Origin: Ancistrus triradiatus
Lineage: Eukaryota; Chordata; Actinopteri; Siluriformes; Loricariidae
Direction: 5' to 3'
DNA: 64,000 nucleotides
NCBI GenBank assembly: GCA_025084515.1
Contig: JAJAGP010000432.1
Location: forward strand, 136,501 to 200,500
Shown: piece after piece, positions 23,380 through 34,315 of the stretch
Layout: each line of letters begins with the position of its first letter
Position numbering within the stretch: position 1 is the stretch's first letter
Made by a program: the position numbers and the translations under genes
The notes under the pieces: model-generated
Seen by the model: the letters and a program-made list of their open reading frames with translations, nothing else
Told to the model about the DNA's origin: nothing
Database searches by the model: none

Positions 23380-23710
23380 TGTCATACCAGCTGCAGCTAC
23401 GCATCCACTCCACCAGAGTTCTGATCGCCACCATTTCCTTTTTGGTAGCGAGCTCATGGAGTATTTATACATCCGCAACCACAACCACAGGTTGCGAGGT
23501 TTTGTTCGGTATATTCGACAACTCTGAGCCTTTACTTGTGTACTCTGCATTTCTTGTGTATGACCTGGCTTATCATTTTGCCTAAATCCTTTGGTTGCCT
23601 GTTTGTGTTTCTTCGGTTACGACTTTGGCTTGTTCTTGGACCACGACACTTGTCTTATCCCATTAAACCTGCTACTGATTCCTATACCACTTCCTGAGTG
23701 CTTCATTACA
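23380..23710 (+). mobile_element. solo LTR, 331 bp, with target duplication
   Basis: It starts TGTCATACC and ends TTCATTACA, and is bounded by the exact 5-bp direct repeat cgtat (23,375-23,379 and 23,711-23,715). Inside are a TATA-like box (tatttata, 23,462-23,469) and an attaaa polyadenylation-like word near 23,660, in the order U3, R, U5. This is the standard product of LTR-LTR recombination of a gypsy-type element. Confidence 0.85.
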
Positions 23711-24337
23711 CGTATGTATTCAACGTAGTGCTTAGAACACATCGAATTGCTGCTCTGAATTTTGGAAGTGTCTAAAACTTTTTATGATATTTTTGGTAGG
23801 CTGAAAGTTGATTCTGCGTATTCAGAAGGGGGAGGGCTGATGGCATACAATAAATAGTGCAGTCCATACTGTATGTCGCTTGGTTACAATATCTTCAGGT
23901 TAGTGGATTTAAATCCAAAGAGATTTACTTACTTATAACTTTTGATGGGATTTGTACTTGCAATACTTCTTCCACACTGGGATCTGCTAAAATGCACTGC
24001 TTATTGAGTTTATTGTTTGAGTCTGATTGTCTTCAAGCTGTTATCGTGTATTTACTGCCATGCTACTGGCCATAACTAACCGTAGTCAGGTCCCATGTCC
24101 TACCCTTAGCACCTGTTCCTCAACAGGGCATGCTGTTGTGAGAAAATAATAAACATCAGGGTGGTGCGAGGAGAAGCGAAGAGACTAACAAAGCTGACAG
24201 GCTGTCATATTTTAAAACACCTATACTTATTAGTGTAGAATTTTCACATTTGTTATGACCTCATCTTATTTAGTGTTTGATCTCTTTAACACTCCCTATG
24301 CCAGACAACACAGGACAACAAACTTAATATTATTTAA
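23711..24337. other. no gene seen
   Basis: Unique-looking AT-rich DNA. Confidence 0.4.
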
Positions 24338-24775
24338 GTGTTAGTGGACACAGCACTTTGTAGTTCTAATATTACAGACTGTAGTCCATATGTTTCTCTA
24401 CTCACTTTGTTAGTCCCCTTTACTCTGTTCTCTAATGGTCAGGACCCCAACAGATCAGGTACTATTGAGGTGGTGGATTATTCTCAGCACTACATTGACA
24501 CTGGTGTCAAGAAGATGTGTTACTGTGTAATGTGCTGTGACGTTTGGACCAGAACCAGCAGTGCTGTTGGAGTTTTAAAACACTGCTCACTCATTGTCCA
24601 CTTTATTAGAGACATTCAACTGATTGCTCCTCCTCATAGATGTAAAGTCATCTTTTGCCGTACACTTTGTGTTAGTCATCCAGTAATCCTTCATCAGTGC
24701 TCACAGGATACTGGTACAGTCTGTACTTGTAGAACTACAAAGTGCAGGGACCACTAAAACTTAAAGAATAAGGAG
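24338..24775. mobile_element. non-autonomous DNA transposon fragment (family M1)
   Basis: It has phrases found at many teleost MITE copies: 'gtagttctaatattacagac', 'ctcagcactacattgacact', 'cagcagtgctgttggag' and, near the right, 'gtagaactacaaagtgcagg'. The first and last phrases are inverse to one another, so the whole is an imperfect palindrome. A second copy is at 40,196-40,650. The 139-codon frame across it is a by-product. Confidence 0.6.
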
Positions 24776-25439
24776 AATATAAACTAAAAAATATAGAATG
24801 CCTTAGACTTTTGCACAGTACTGTATACTGTACCATCTTTCTGTCTTTGCTTCTGAACAGGGATGCACTAAAATTTGGTAACTGAATTTCTAGTCTATTA
24901 GGTAAATAGATTTTAATATTTGAATATGCTATTGCACTTATGACTGGGACTTGACAGACCTGATAAATCAGCATTACAAAATCTTGTTAATCAAGAAAAG
25001 GTACACAAATAAGGTAGATTTTAGCCTTTCACTCTTATAACGTACAGAAAGTACATCGTTCAGATGTAGACTGAAACTAGGCTTGAATCATGTGCTTACT
25101 GGAAGCTCCATCCTTACAATCGATAGCTGTCATTTCCTCCCCTGGTTTCCTTTCTCTGAGCTGAATCCAGTAACTCCTGCAGACACCTTTCAACATGACT
25201 CATCTCAATTTTTTTCCACCCTCACACAGTTTTTGCCAGTTGTTGGTTATATGGGAAATCTACAAAGTCTGAAACTATCTTACATCATCTTACAACATGA
25301 CCATCAACCAGCCGTGCAAGAACATCTCCATTTCATAGGTCAAGCAAGACTGCTTTGGAAAGCCTTTGATAACTTAGGCACATTTTTAAACAGGCTAAAA
25401 ACATAAGAGAGGTTTCGGAAGTAAAGACACCTTAGACAC
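24776..25439. other. Tc1-MITE end fragment, otherwise no feature
   Basis: At 24,799-24,825 the phrase 'cttttgcacagtactgta' is the inverse of the terminus of the Tc1 MITE at 63,074. Only one end is visible. Confidence 0.45.
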
Positions 25440-25715
25440 ACAAACTGACATATCCCAAACAGGCATGGGGAGAACGCATGTGTAGTCCAGGCCAGGAATC
25501 AAACCGAGGATTTTTAGAGCTGATAGGTTTGATTATGAACTCTGGTGGCTCATTGGGTTAGAGCCAGGGCCAAGGTATAAATCTAGGATGGGCTTGCAAT
25601 GGTCAATCAGGTGATGTGTTTCCAGAACCCTGTCACATGTACCTCTGCTTGCGTCGAGTGAATTCCAGGTTAGGCTCCAGACCCTCCCAGCAATGCTGAC
25701 TAGGATGGGGCAAAA
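25440..25715 (-). repeat. S2-related fragments
   Basis: The first part ('catggggagaacgcatgtg', 'ggaatcaaaccgagga') is reversed S2. It is followed by a plus-strand SINE-like piece ('gagccagggccaaggtataa' to 'gctccagaccctcccagcaa') that resembles the sequence at 44,800-44,960. Confidence 0.45.
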
Positions 25716-26232
25716 CATAATGCTTTGCTTTGTATGGTAATAATCCTGTAATAATATTTCTATAATCTTTGTCATTTCTTAACAAACATTTATTAACATA
25801 AAGCATCTATACATAATGTAGATTTTTATGTTGTCCTTTTTTGCATGTTTCTCCATTTTCCCTCTTTGTATAAATGGCGTAATAACAAAAACGCAATTAG
25901 ACAGGGAGTCCTATCCTCCAGCTGGTGTGCTTTGTGTCTGACATGACCTGCAGGTGAGTGCAAGTAACCTTATTATGCTCACCCTCCACCCAAGTATTGG
26001 CGATGCCAGAGGTAAATCTCTGTTTACAACCAACATATCACCAGCATGGCTCATTTAGCCATATGCCCAAACCTGAAAGGCTTACGTATAGTCTTATCTC
26101 TCGAAAATATATAGTTAGAACTGCGTGACACTAATACATGGTGATATAAACATAAAAAATCTGGTGTTTAACCTTATGACAGTTACCATGTAATATAGTG
26201 CCATTACCCTGAAAATGTGCAAATGTAATGTA
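25716..26232. other. no gene seen
   Basis: AT-rich flank of the large nest. Confidence 0.4.
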
Positions 26233-26667
26233 GAGGGGTACCTCGGTAACAATGAGTACAAAGCAAATTTTTCCCATAATGGACAATGTAAATTGAATTA
26301 ATCCAATCCAGGCCCCCAGAAAATCCACACTGTTTAAGGCATTATTATGCATTAATGGAGTCATAACATACAGGTGCTCCCTGATTTATGATGGGGATAT
26401 GTTTCGACAAATCCATCATAAGTTAAATGTATCATGATTCCAGGAGTTTAACCAATGTTTGGTCGAGTGGTCTATACTGTATCACTGTGGAGTCTATGAT
26501 AAGTAAATGATAAGCAAGCTAATTTTTAAAACACTTACATTAGCCTACAGCTGGTCAAAATCATTAATACAAAGATTTTCTTATAATAGTGTTGAAAAAT
26601 CTTATGTAATTTAGTCAGTAATCGATTGAAAATGAAAAGTAAAAGCAAAACACTGTAGCAAACTAAG

Positions 26668-27068
26668 TGTCACGCTCGCTGGCCACCACGCCAGCGTCAC
26701 CTGCCCACGTCACGATCACACACACCTGTTCCTCATCACATGCACACACTATATAAACCGCACTCACCTCACCGTCACCGCGGATTATTGATGTCTCCAT
26801 GTCGGTTGTGTCCCTACGCACCGCCCCTCGTCTCGCATCCCAACGCGTTCCGTCCTCACTTTTCCACGCTCGTCCGTGTTCCTCACATCCCCAGGTTTGG
26901 CACGTTTGGTTCACTTCCTTGTTTTGTTTATGTTCCCTACCTGTTTTTCAGTTTCTGTTCACACCCGTATTCCGGCTGTGTCTAGTTTCTGTTGTTTGCA
27001 CCTTTAATAAAGCCCCTTTCCTTTCATCCTGCGTTCGTCTCGCTTCTCCATCGCCTCACGGCGTGACA
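26668..27068 (+). mobile_element. 5' LTR of the minisatellite element
   Basis: The LTR is 401 bp. It contains a TATA box (tatataaa, 26,750-26,757) and a polyadenylation signal (aataaa, 27,006-27,011). Its last 120 bp match the end of the element (29,721-29,874) closely, which confirms the LTR pairing. Confidence 0.85.
26750..26757 (+). promoter_or_regulatory. LTR TATA box
   Basis: The sequence tatataaa lies 83 bp into the 5' LTR, upstream of a polyadenylation signal, in the position expected for the U3 promoter. Confidence 0.6.
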
Positions 27069-27083
27069 GAATAATCCGCCTGT

Positions 27084-27910
27084 ATGGAGACGGCAGGTTC
27101 CCCTGATTCCACAGCCTTCCTCGGTCGTTTTGACGGGACTCCTACCCGTTGCCAACGTTTTATTTCACAATGCATTCGTTATTTTTATTACCACCCCGTG
27201 GAATCCGAGTTTGCCGGGGTGTCTTTTGTTTTCCTCCACCTAACCGGTGAAGCTCTAATCTGGGCCACCCACCTGTGGCCGATCCTCAAGGCTGGTACCA
27301 TAGTGCAGTTTTTCGAGATGCTGGAGTTCGCTTTTCGCTCCCCACGGGGCGCCACGGGCATCAAAGCAACAGGTTTTGAGCCTGTTCGCCCTGCCCGGCC
27401 GGCTCTGGTTGGTCAGATGCTGGATCCCCAGCTTTCCACCAGCCGGACCGTTTTGGCCAAAGGCCAGCGGACTCCTGGAACGTCCGGTATCGCGGTTTCT
27501 GACTCCTCTAATCCCATGTTAGGGCCATCGGTCTCCGCGATTGCACGGTTAGCACCGCCGATTCCTGCACCACGCACTTTGGTGAAACAGACAGTCGAGT
27601 TACCCCCAGTCGTGCCTACACCTGCACCGCAAACCTTTCCGACACAGACAGTCACGTCACTCCCGCTCGTGCCCACTCCCGCGTCTCGGACGTTTGTGCC
27701 AGTGTCTGTGTCCAGGTCGTCTGCAGTTCCGGTGGCTGCCCAGAGGGCGTTTGCAGTTCCGGTGGCTGCCCCCAGGGCATCTGCACACCCAGTGGTTGCA
27801 TCCAGGTCGACAGAGGCCTTTTTAAAGGCCGCATCCTCAACAGAGATCCGTCCAGAGAACGTGTCCTCTATGGAAACCGTTTCTGAGACCGTCTCCTCCG
27901 GGGATCTCCA
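27084..27910 (+). CDS. truncated Gag-like protein of the minisatellite element
   Basis: The start codon is 15 nt after the LTR. The first 90 residues follow the Gag domain layout of gypsy elements: GRFDGTPTRC, a cysteine/tyrosine-rich helix, FVFLHLTGEALIWATHLW, and FFEMLEFAF. This matches the first third of the Gag at 2-1,099 (PERYDG..., FLTGRGKQWATALW). The rest of the Gag domain and the zinc knuckle are replaced by a Pro/Ala/Thr-rich stretch with short repeats (VPVAAPRA-type). The frame then enters the tandem repeat and stays open to 29,441, but because the repeat lacks stops in several frames, that openness says little about translation. Confidence 0.65.
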
Positions 27911-29700
27911 GCGTCACGTCGTCCACGACCCCACTCGGCGGCCTCACGTCGTCCACGACCCCGCTCGGCGGCCTCACGTCGTCCACGACCCCGCTCGGCG
28001 GCCTCACGTCGTCCACGACCCCGCTCTCAGGCATCGCCGCCTCGTCGACCCCGCTCTCAGGCATCGCCGCCTCGTCGACCCCGCTCTCAGGCATCGCCGC
28101 CTCGTCGACCCCGCTCTCAGGCATCGCCGCCTCGTCGACCCCGCTCTAAGGCATCGCCGCCTCGTCGACCCCGCTCTCAGGCATCGCCGCCTCGTCTACC
28201 CCGCTCTCAGGCATCGCCGCCTCGTCGACCCCGCTCTCAGGAATCGCCGCCTCGTCGACCCCGCTCTCAGGCATCGCCGCCTCGTCGACCCCCGCTCTCA
28301 GGCATCCGTCAGCTCGTCTCCCGCACCGCCCTCAAGCATCGCCGCCTCCTGTAGACCGTTCTCTCAGGGATTCTCTCCACGCGTCACGTCTTCCCAGACT
28401 CCTCTCTCTCAAGCGTCACGTGTCCACGATCCCCGTCTCTCAGCGTCACGTTCGTCACGTATACCCCGCTCGGCGGCCTCACGTCGTCCACGACCAGTGC
28501 TCGGGGGCCTCACGGTCGTCCACGACCCCGCTCTTAACGGCCTCACGTCGTCCACGACCCCGCCTCGGCGGCCTCCACGTGTCCCACGAACCCCCCGTCC
28601 CGGCGAGCACGCTGTCCACGAGAAAAAAAGAGAATCGTTATTCTTCCCTCACCTTCTTCCTCCCGCCAACCGGGTCTCGTTCTTCCGCTCCTCTTCCTGT
28701 CCCCTCCCAAGACCAGAGAATCTCGGCGGCCCAACGTCGTCCACGCCCCGCTCGGCGGGCTTCACGTCGTCCACGACCCCGCTCTCAGGCATCGGCGCCC
28801 TGGTCGACCCCGCTCTCAGGCATACGGCGCTGGTATCGACCCCGGCTCTCAGGCATCGGCGCCTGGTCGACCCCGCTCTCAGGCATCGGCGCCTGGTCGA
28901 CCCCGCTCTCAGGCCATCGGCGCCTGGTCGGACCCGCTCTCAGGCATCGGCGCCTGGTCGACCCCGCTCTCAGGCATCGGCGCCTGGTCGACCCCGCTCT
29001 CAGGCATCGGCGCCTGGTCGACCCCGACTCTCAGGCACTCGGCGCCTGGTCGACCCCGCTCTCAAGCCTCGCCTCGTCGACCCCGCTCTCAAGCCTCGCC
29101 TCGTCGACCCGCTCTCAAACCTCGCCGCCTCGTCGACCCCGCTCTCAAACCTCGCCGCCTCGTCGACCCCGCTCTCAGGCATCGCCGCCTCGTCGACCCC
29201 GCTCTCAGGGCATCGCCGCCGTCGTCGACCCCGCTCTCAGGCATCGTCGCTTCGTCGGCCCCGCTCTCAAAGCCTCGCCTCGTCGTCCTGCTGCGGTCAA
29301 GCGTGTCGGCCTCGTCGTCCCTTGCTCTCAAGCGTCGTCGCCTCGTCTCCCCTGCTCTCAAGCGTCGTCGCCTCGTCGGACCCTGCTCTCAAGCGTCGCC
29401 ATTCTTCGGGCCACCCTGCTCTCAAGCGTCGCCTCGTCTGACCTGCTCTCAAGTCGTTGCCTCCGTCGACCCCGCTCTCAAGCCTTGCCTCGCGTCCCTG
29501 TGGTCAAGCATAGTTGCCGTCGTCGACCACGCTCTCAAGCCTCGCCTCGTCGGACCCCGCTCTCAAGCCTCGCCTCGTTCGACCCCGCTCTCAAGCCTCG
29601 CCTCGTCGACCCTGCTCTCAAGCCTCGCCTCGTCGACCCTGCTCTCAAGCCTCGCCTCGTCGACCCCGCTTCAAGCGGTCGCCTCGTCGTCCCTGCGGTC
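27911..29700. repeat. CpG-rich minisatellite, mainly 30-bp units
   Basis: At 27,914-28,024 there are four units of about 30 bp around 'cacgtcgtccacgacccc'. At about 28,025-28,300 roughly nine units follow, built on 'catcgccgcctcgtcgaccc' plus 'cgctctcagg'. After a diverged part (28,300-28,770), about nine units of 'catcggcgcctggtcgaccc' plus 'cgctctcagg' run to 29,050, and then shorter 25-29-bp units with 'cctcgcctcgtcgacc' to 29,700. All share a core near CGACCCCGCTCTCA. Thirty bp equals ten codons (RHRRLVDPAL in one frame). CpG density is exceptionally high compared with the AT-rich surroundings. Confidence 0.9.
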
Positions 29701-29720
29701 AAAGCATCGTCGCCTCAATC

Positions 29721-29874
29721 AGTTTCTGTTTTCACACCGTTTCCAGCCGTGGTCTAGTTTATGTTCTACCCGTATTCCGTCTGTGCCTAGTTTTCTGTTG
29801 TTTGCACCTTTAATAAAGCCCCTTTCCTTTCAACCTGCGTTCATCTCGCTTCTCCATCGCCTCACAGCGTGACA
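29721..29874 (+). mobile_element. truncated 3' LTR (R/U5 part only)
   Basis: This matches the end of the 5' LTR, including aataaa at 29,812-29,817 and the terminal gcgtgaca. The first 280 bp (U3) are absent and the minisatellite ends directly before it. One phrase similar to 'cgtattccgtctgtgcctag' is partly duplicated just upstream. Confidence 0.75.
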
Positions 29875-32633
29875 CTAAGACTCCACTTATAAATGGATTA
29901 ATTTTTAATTAAACTTTATTATTTAAGTATATATTAATTAATTTAAATACGGGGCACCACCAAATCGATTGTTAAAATATAAATAATTACTGGCCGATCT
30001 GGAAACCAGGAAAAAGAAACAACAACACTTGATCAGTCTAGTTCTGAATAGTGAATTCCAAGTAGTTTTCTCGATCTTTGAATGAATGAACTCTCAAACC
30101 AGGCGGCAAATTCAAAAGGTTTATAAACAAGTTTATTAACTACAACCAAGGCAATACCGACAGATTATCTAATGTAATAACGAGTGTATCACAGAGTTAA
30201 AATCATAAAATGACGATGAACATGTATATATCACAGTATGGAGAACAGGGAATAATGGCAAGCGTACACATTACAGTAATAAAATTAAAAAAAACAAGAT
30301 GACCTATGTAACTTATCGGTCGCGCAATAATTACTAACGTTGCAATGCTACTGGTAACCTTAATTACGTTGAGTGTGGATAGTATGTTAAGTTACTTAGG
30401 CGTGAATAAGTCTATGTTGAAGCGTGGTTTAAAGATTTAACAAATTAAGACCCGAGCATCAGGGAACCCAGAAAAGCCATAAATGGTACTCGCCTGGAAG
30501 GTCACTCGAGTGATTCGGGGCATTCCACCCTGGCCCAGCCGTCCAAAGGTACGATATTGGGGAGCTTTAGCGTCCGTCTGGCACACCGTAACTCTGACCC
30601 GGCTTCTTCAGCGGCTTAGTTCTTTGGGTTCTTGCCGACGGTTTGACCACGTTGACTTGGTGACTTAAAATGGCGTCCTTCCCGATTTAGGCTGAGGGCT
30701 TCACGCGTACTCGGCGTCTTGCATGCGTACAACTCAGGATTTATCTTGGCCACAGATAAAGGTGGAGTTGGCGCCTTTCTAACACCACGAGCTTCAACAA
30801 AAACTTGAAAAACTTGGATGGTACAAAAAATGGTCGAGCTAAGAGTCTGGTTGGTCTTTTAACTATCTCTAGTTCAGCGATACCGAACTACTTAAGACTG
30901 CTGTATACAGGAAACTTTAAAGTAAACGCGAAAACTTGAGTAAAATTAATAATCAAAAACGCTACAAAAAGGAAAAACTATAAAAGACAAAGGAAAGACT
31001 TAAAGAACATAAAGACACAAGACTTGAAGCTAGAGTCGTCCCGCGTTGCTTTTTGAATGTTCCGGCTCGGGGGCGGCTGGAAGCGGGACATAAGGAGTTG
31101 CCCTTACTTAGCCAATGAGACGCTGACTCCTCAGTAAAGCTCTCCTATCGCGGTTGCCTTATTTCACCATAAGCCACAGACGTCTAACTTGGATTAAATA
31201 ATATTCCTACATATCTAAAAGAGATTAAAAGTATCACACAATAACCAAAAATCCTCAGTTACAAGTTTAGATGCAGACTTCGTTGGAAGGTTCAGATGAT
31301 CAAAAGCACCTTGAATTGATAACCTAGAACATTGTTAAAGCATTTTAACTACAGCACAGGCATTTACTATACTTTTAACTAAACAATACTATGATTAATA
31401 CAAGCTGTAGGAAACGGTACATTGTAAATAACTTCATGTTTGTTGCACAAATTATTAAAACCCGATCGATCAAAACACATAGGCAAAAGCTGTTTCTATA
31501 TATCATACTAAACGGGATCACTAAATATCAAAACAAAAAGATAATTATAGTAAAACATTAATCAAGTAGATATGAAGGTACATAAATTCAGTAACATACA
31601 TATGTATAATCTATAACGGTGTGTGGATATAAAAGAATATCCTTGATCCACTCTTTGTATGAATCATTTAAATGTATATAGTGGGTTTGGACTTATCAGG
31701 ATCCAAATATTATTTGTTATGTAATTAAAAGGTTTCGATGAAGATAAACTGTTCTCATCAGGAGTTTAATACAATTATTAAAGTTTGTCTCTTTAGAACG
31801 AAATCTGAGTTTTTGTTTTTTGTAAGAGGGAAGGCGATAGTTTCTTGACTGTTTCTTGATGTCGTAAATCTCCAGAGGTGTCTTTCTGGTGCCAGACTTG
31901 GGTGATAAGGTTTGCAAAAGAGGCTGTGATGACAGAGTTTCAAAACTATGGGGAAAGAAATGTCGTTAATTTTTGCAAAAGTCAGAAGAAAATTGAGAAA
32001 GCTTGGTGGCCCTGGACCGTTGAACCCCCTTCTTACGATTAGCACATGGACTTAGTTTATGATTGGAGATGTCGAAGGTTATATGTCTTGTTTGAACAGA
32101 CATCCAATTCCGTTGGTTTCAGAAAGAGTCAACCGTTGGAGTCAAAGGTGGGGGTTAAGATCCTGTCCAGATGTAGGGCCTTCTTGCATTCCAAGATGTT
32201 GTAAAGTTTATGACTTGGGGGAAGAAGATAAGAAAGAGAGAGAGAGGGGGGGGTACGGCTATCACGCTACAACACATACTCTATTGGTGCACTCTACTGG
32301 TTAATGGCAATTACTCAGCCTGCGTTCTGGAGCATTCAATTTCTGTTTTGCATTCAGGTGGCACTTATAAACCTTTTTAGGAAGTATAGAGACACATTTG
32401 CACTAAGAATACAGTACTGTAGATGTAAAAAAAATAAAGAAAAACAATAAACAGCAGAGATCTTCTCTGAGCAAGGGCTATTGTGAACCTGAATCACTGA
32501 ACTGTACTGAATCATGAATCGAATTGTTGCTGAAACGAGGCACACGGCTCGACTGATACAAGTTTAAGCAAGTTCATCGAGCAGCGAGACAAATTGTTCT
32601 AGTCAAAATGTGTCGAGGACTGAGGTACCACTG

Positions 32634-33329
32634 TAGTAACAAAAATCTGAAAATACTGTATAAACTCTTAGGGCATGACACCGATAAGAAAACCCACTGT
32701 GTACTGCAGGTGCATGGTGACATAATTCCTGACTATGTAACACTTTTACATGATGTACAGGTATGATGTACAGTTATAAGAGTAGAATTTAAGGTTTGGT
32801 ATTTTCTCAGTGAGATTTTATCTTAATCTTCTTAGCTTTATTACCTGCTACATGGGTTATAAAGTCTGCGTGATTAGCTTGTTAATTACTTCTGGACCGC
32901 TTGCAAAGGAACAGGCTCAAAGGTCAAACTCACTAGATTGGACTGAATTAATTCACTCGTCACTCTCTTTTCTCAAGGAAATTCATTGTGGGAGAGAAAA
33001 CCAGACCACTGCGGTTGAACTGATCAATCACTCTTAAGCTAGCCTTGAAGTGTCACCATTTGCTGGCAGTCAGTATCTCATCTGACCCATCTGTCAGGTA
33101 AAAATGAATCCATTTTCCAAGCTGCACACTCAGAATACATACTAACATGCTGGCATCTAGAAATATGGCATTTTGAGGCATTATACACTAGCTGAGCACT
33201 TTATAAGGTACACCTTGTTTATATACTCATTGTCCATTGCAACAATTCCACTATAAGCATTTTGACACGCTCTTGGCTCGGAAGGACGAAGGAGGCATAC
33301 GTAAGCGCAAGTGTTACAGGTTTATTTAA
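32634..33329. other. no gene seen; possible MITE end near 33,190-33,240
   Basis: The words 'ctgagcactttataaggtac' and 'actcattgtccattgcaaca' resemble ends of common teleost non-autonomous elements, but no partner end is visible. Confidence 0.35.
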
Positions 33330-33525
33330 TAATAATAAACTTTATTTATGTTACGGGGGCTCACCTGCTTTTCCGACGCTAGGGGGTAGCGTTGGCTTTC
33401 TTTCCTCAGGTTGAGACCCTGACAGTCAGCACGACAGCACATGCATGACGGAGTCATTATTATCATCACGTGCAGATCTCATTAAGCTGCTCGTTTGCTT
33501 TATGGGCAACACCCACTGACTCAGG

Positions 33526-33533
33526 TATATAAG
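33526..33533 (+). promoter_or_regulatory. TATA box of the solo LTR
   Basis: The sequence tatataag lies about 178 bp from the LTR start, followed by 'gcgtcctgagttcagtcggt', which fits a transcription start region. Confidence 0.55.
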
Positions 33534-34247
33534 GTGCGTCCTGAGTTCAGTCGGTGTCGCACCATCCACCGTGATGGGAGTGCCCATCAGAGCCCTCACC
33601 CGGTTCAGACGTGCTGCAGCGGACGCTCGCCGGTCCCTGGCATGTTAGGGATAATGGTAACTGTTTTTTGAAGAAAAACAGTAAATGTACAGCTAGGAAG
33701 CTGGATGGTAACCGCTAGGGTATTAGACTGTAGAGTAGGGTCAGGAATCGCTCTTCGCGTCCCCTATGCTGCATCACGGCTCGCCGGCGCCCTCCGAGGC
33801 TTTAGACTCGCTGCTGTGGCAGCTGGAGCACCTCCCTCTTATCCCCTTGCCAAGCCCACTTCTTTATTTAAAGTATTTTTCTTTGTGCGGGAGGCCGTTG
33901 CCACCGCCCGTGCTGCATTTAAAAGGAACGCCTTGCTGCTTCACAGCCCCGTTCCACGCTGCATTTAAAAGGGAACGCCTCGCTGCTCCTCAGCCCCGTT
34001 CCGTACTGAATTTGAAGGGAGCGTTTCGCTGCTCCACAGCCTCGTTCCATTTTTGCGTCCGATGTCGTGCTGCGCATGCTCGGTACAGTGGCCAGCTCTG
34101 CGCCTGCTGTATCCCCTACCTCGCGCACGCATGCGTAGAACCGTGACTCGCTTCGCGTATGAGGGTGCCCGCGAGCCTTCGCGTCACAGCGCGTCATCGC
34201 TTTCTCCTCTCTCTCTCGGGCTGCCAGTTTAACTCACACGCAGTCTC

Positions 34248-34250
<3 letters not shown>

Positions 34251-34313
<63 letters not shown>
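34251..34313. repeat. (GA)n microsatellite
   Basis: About 31 GA units lie within the solo LTR. Confidence 0.95.

Positions 34314-34315
<2 letters not shown>

Larger units (their letters stand above)
26668..29874 (+). mobile_element. gypsy-type LTR element with internal minisatellite
   Basis: It is bounded by TGTCACG and GCGTGACA ends and by an exact 5-bp target duplication ctaag (26,663-26,667 and 29,875-29,879). The parts are a 401-bp 5' LTR, a 15-nt leader, a truncated gag-like frame, a Pro/Ala-rich coding stretch, about 1.8 kb of CpG-rich 30-bp tandem repeats, and only the last 154 bp of a 3' LTR. There is no protease, polymerase or integrase, so it is non-autonomous. The short leader and gag start resemble the element at 2-1,469. 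Confidence 0.85.
26654..32271 (-). mobile_element. 2.4-kb solo LTR interrupted by a gypsy-type element
   Basis: The ends are TGTAGC at 26,654 and GCTACA at 32,271, flanked by the 4-bp repeat acac on both sides. About 2,406 bp remain once the nested element is removed. Read on the minus strand there is an ATTGG (CCAAT) box and GC-rich stretch near 31,050-31,130, a possible TATA further down, and an aataaa-type word near the U5 end (about 29,925). This order suits an LTR with a minus-strand promoter. No gag, pol or env segment is seen. The length and 4-bp duplication would suit an endogenous retrovirus or a long-LTR element; the family is not assigned. Confidence 0.65.
26233..32633 (+). mobile_element. 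TgL repeat copy 4, complete ends, split by nested LTRs
   Basis: Left terminus gaggggtacctcgg and right terminus ctgaggtaccactg are inverse partners, and each abuts TA (26,231-26,232 and 32,634-32,635). TgL sequence is present at 26,233-26,653 and resumes at 32,272-32,633. Removing the intervening 5.6 kb restores the block order seen in copy 2. This copy therefore defines TgL as a TIR element of about 780 bp with TA duplication, consistent with a pogo/Tigger MITE. Confidence 0.75.

Noticed and set aside
24338..24757. 139-codon frame as a possible gene
   Set aside because: It lies wholly inside an M1 MITE copy and reads through its inverted halves.
27837..29361. Minus-strand frames reading MPESGVDEAA repeats
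   Set aside because: Reverse-strand by-products of the stop-free minisatellite; no start context or Gag-like part supports them.
27911..29700. CRISPR-like array
   Set aside because: Units are contiguous with no unique spacers, and the host is a vertebrate.
33705..34197. Two overlapping frames of 87-126 codons as genes
   Set aside because: They lie inside the GC-rich leader of the solo LTR, overlap each other and a minus-strand frame, and show no domain.
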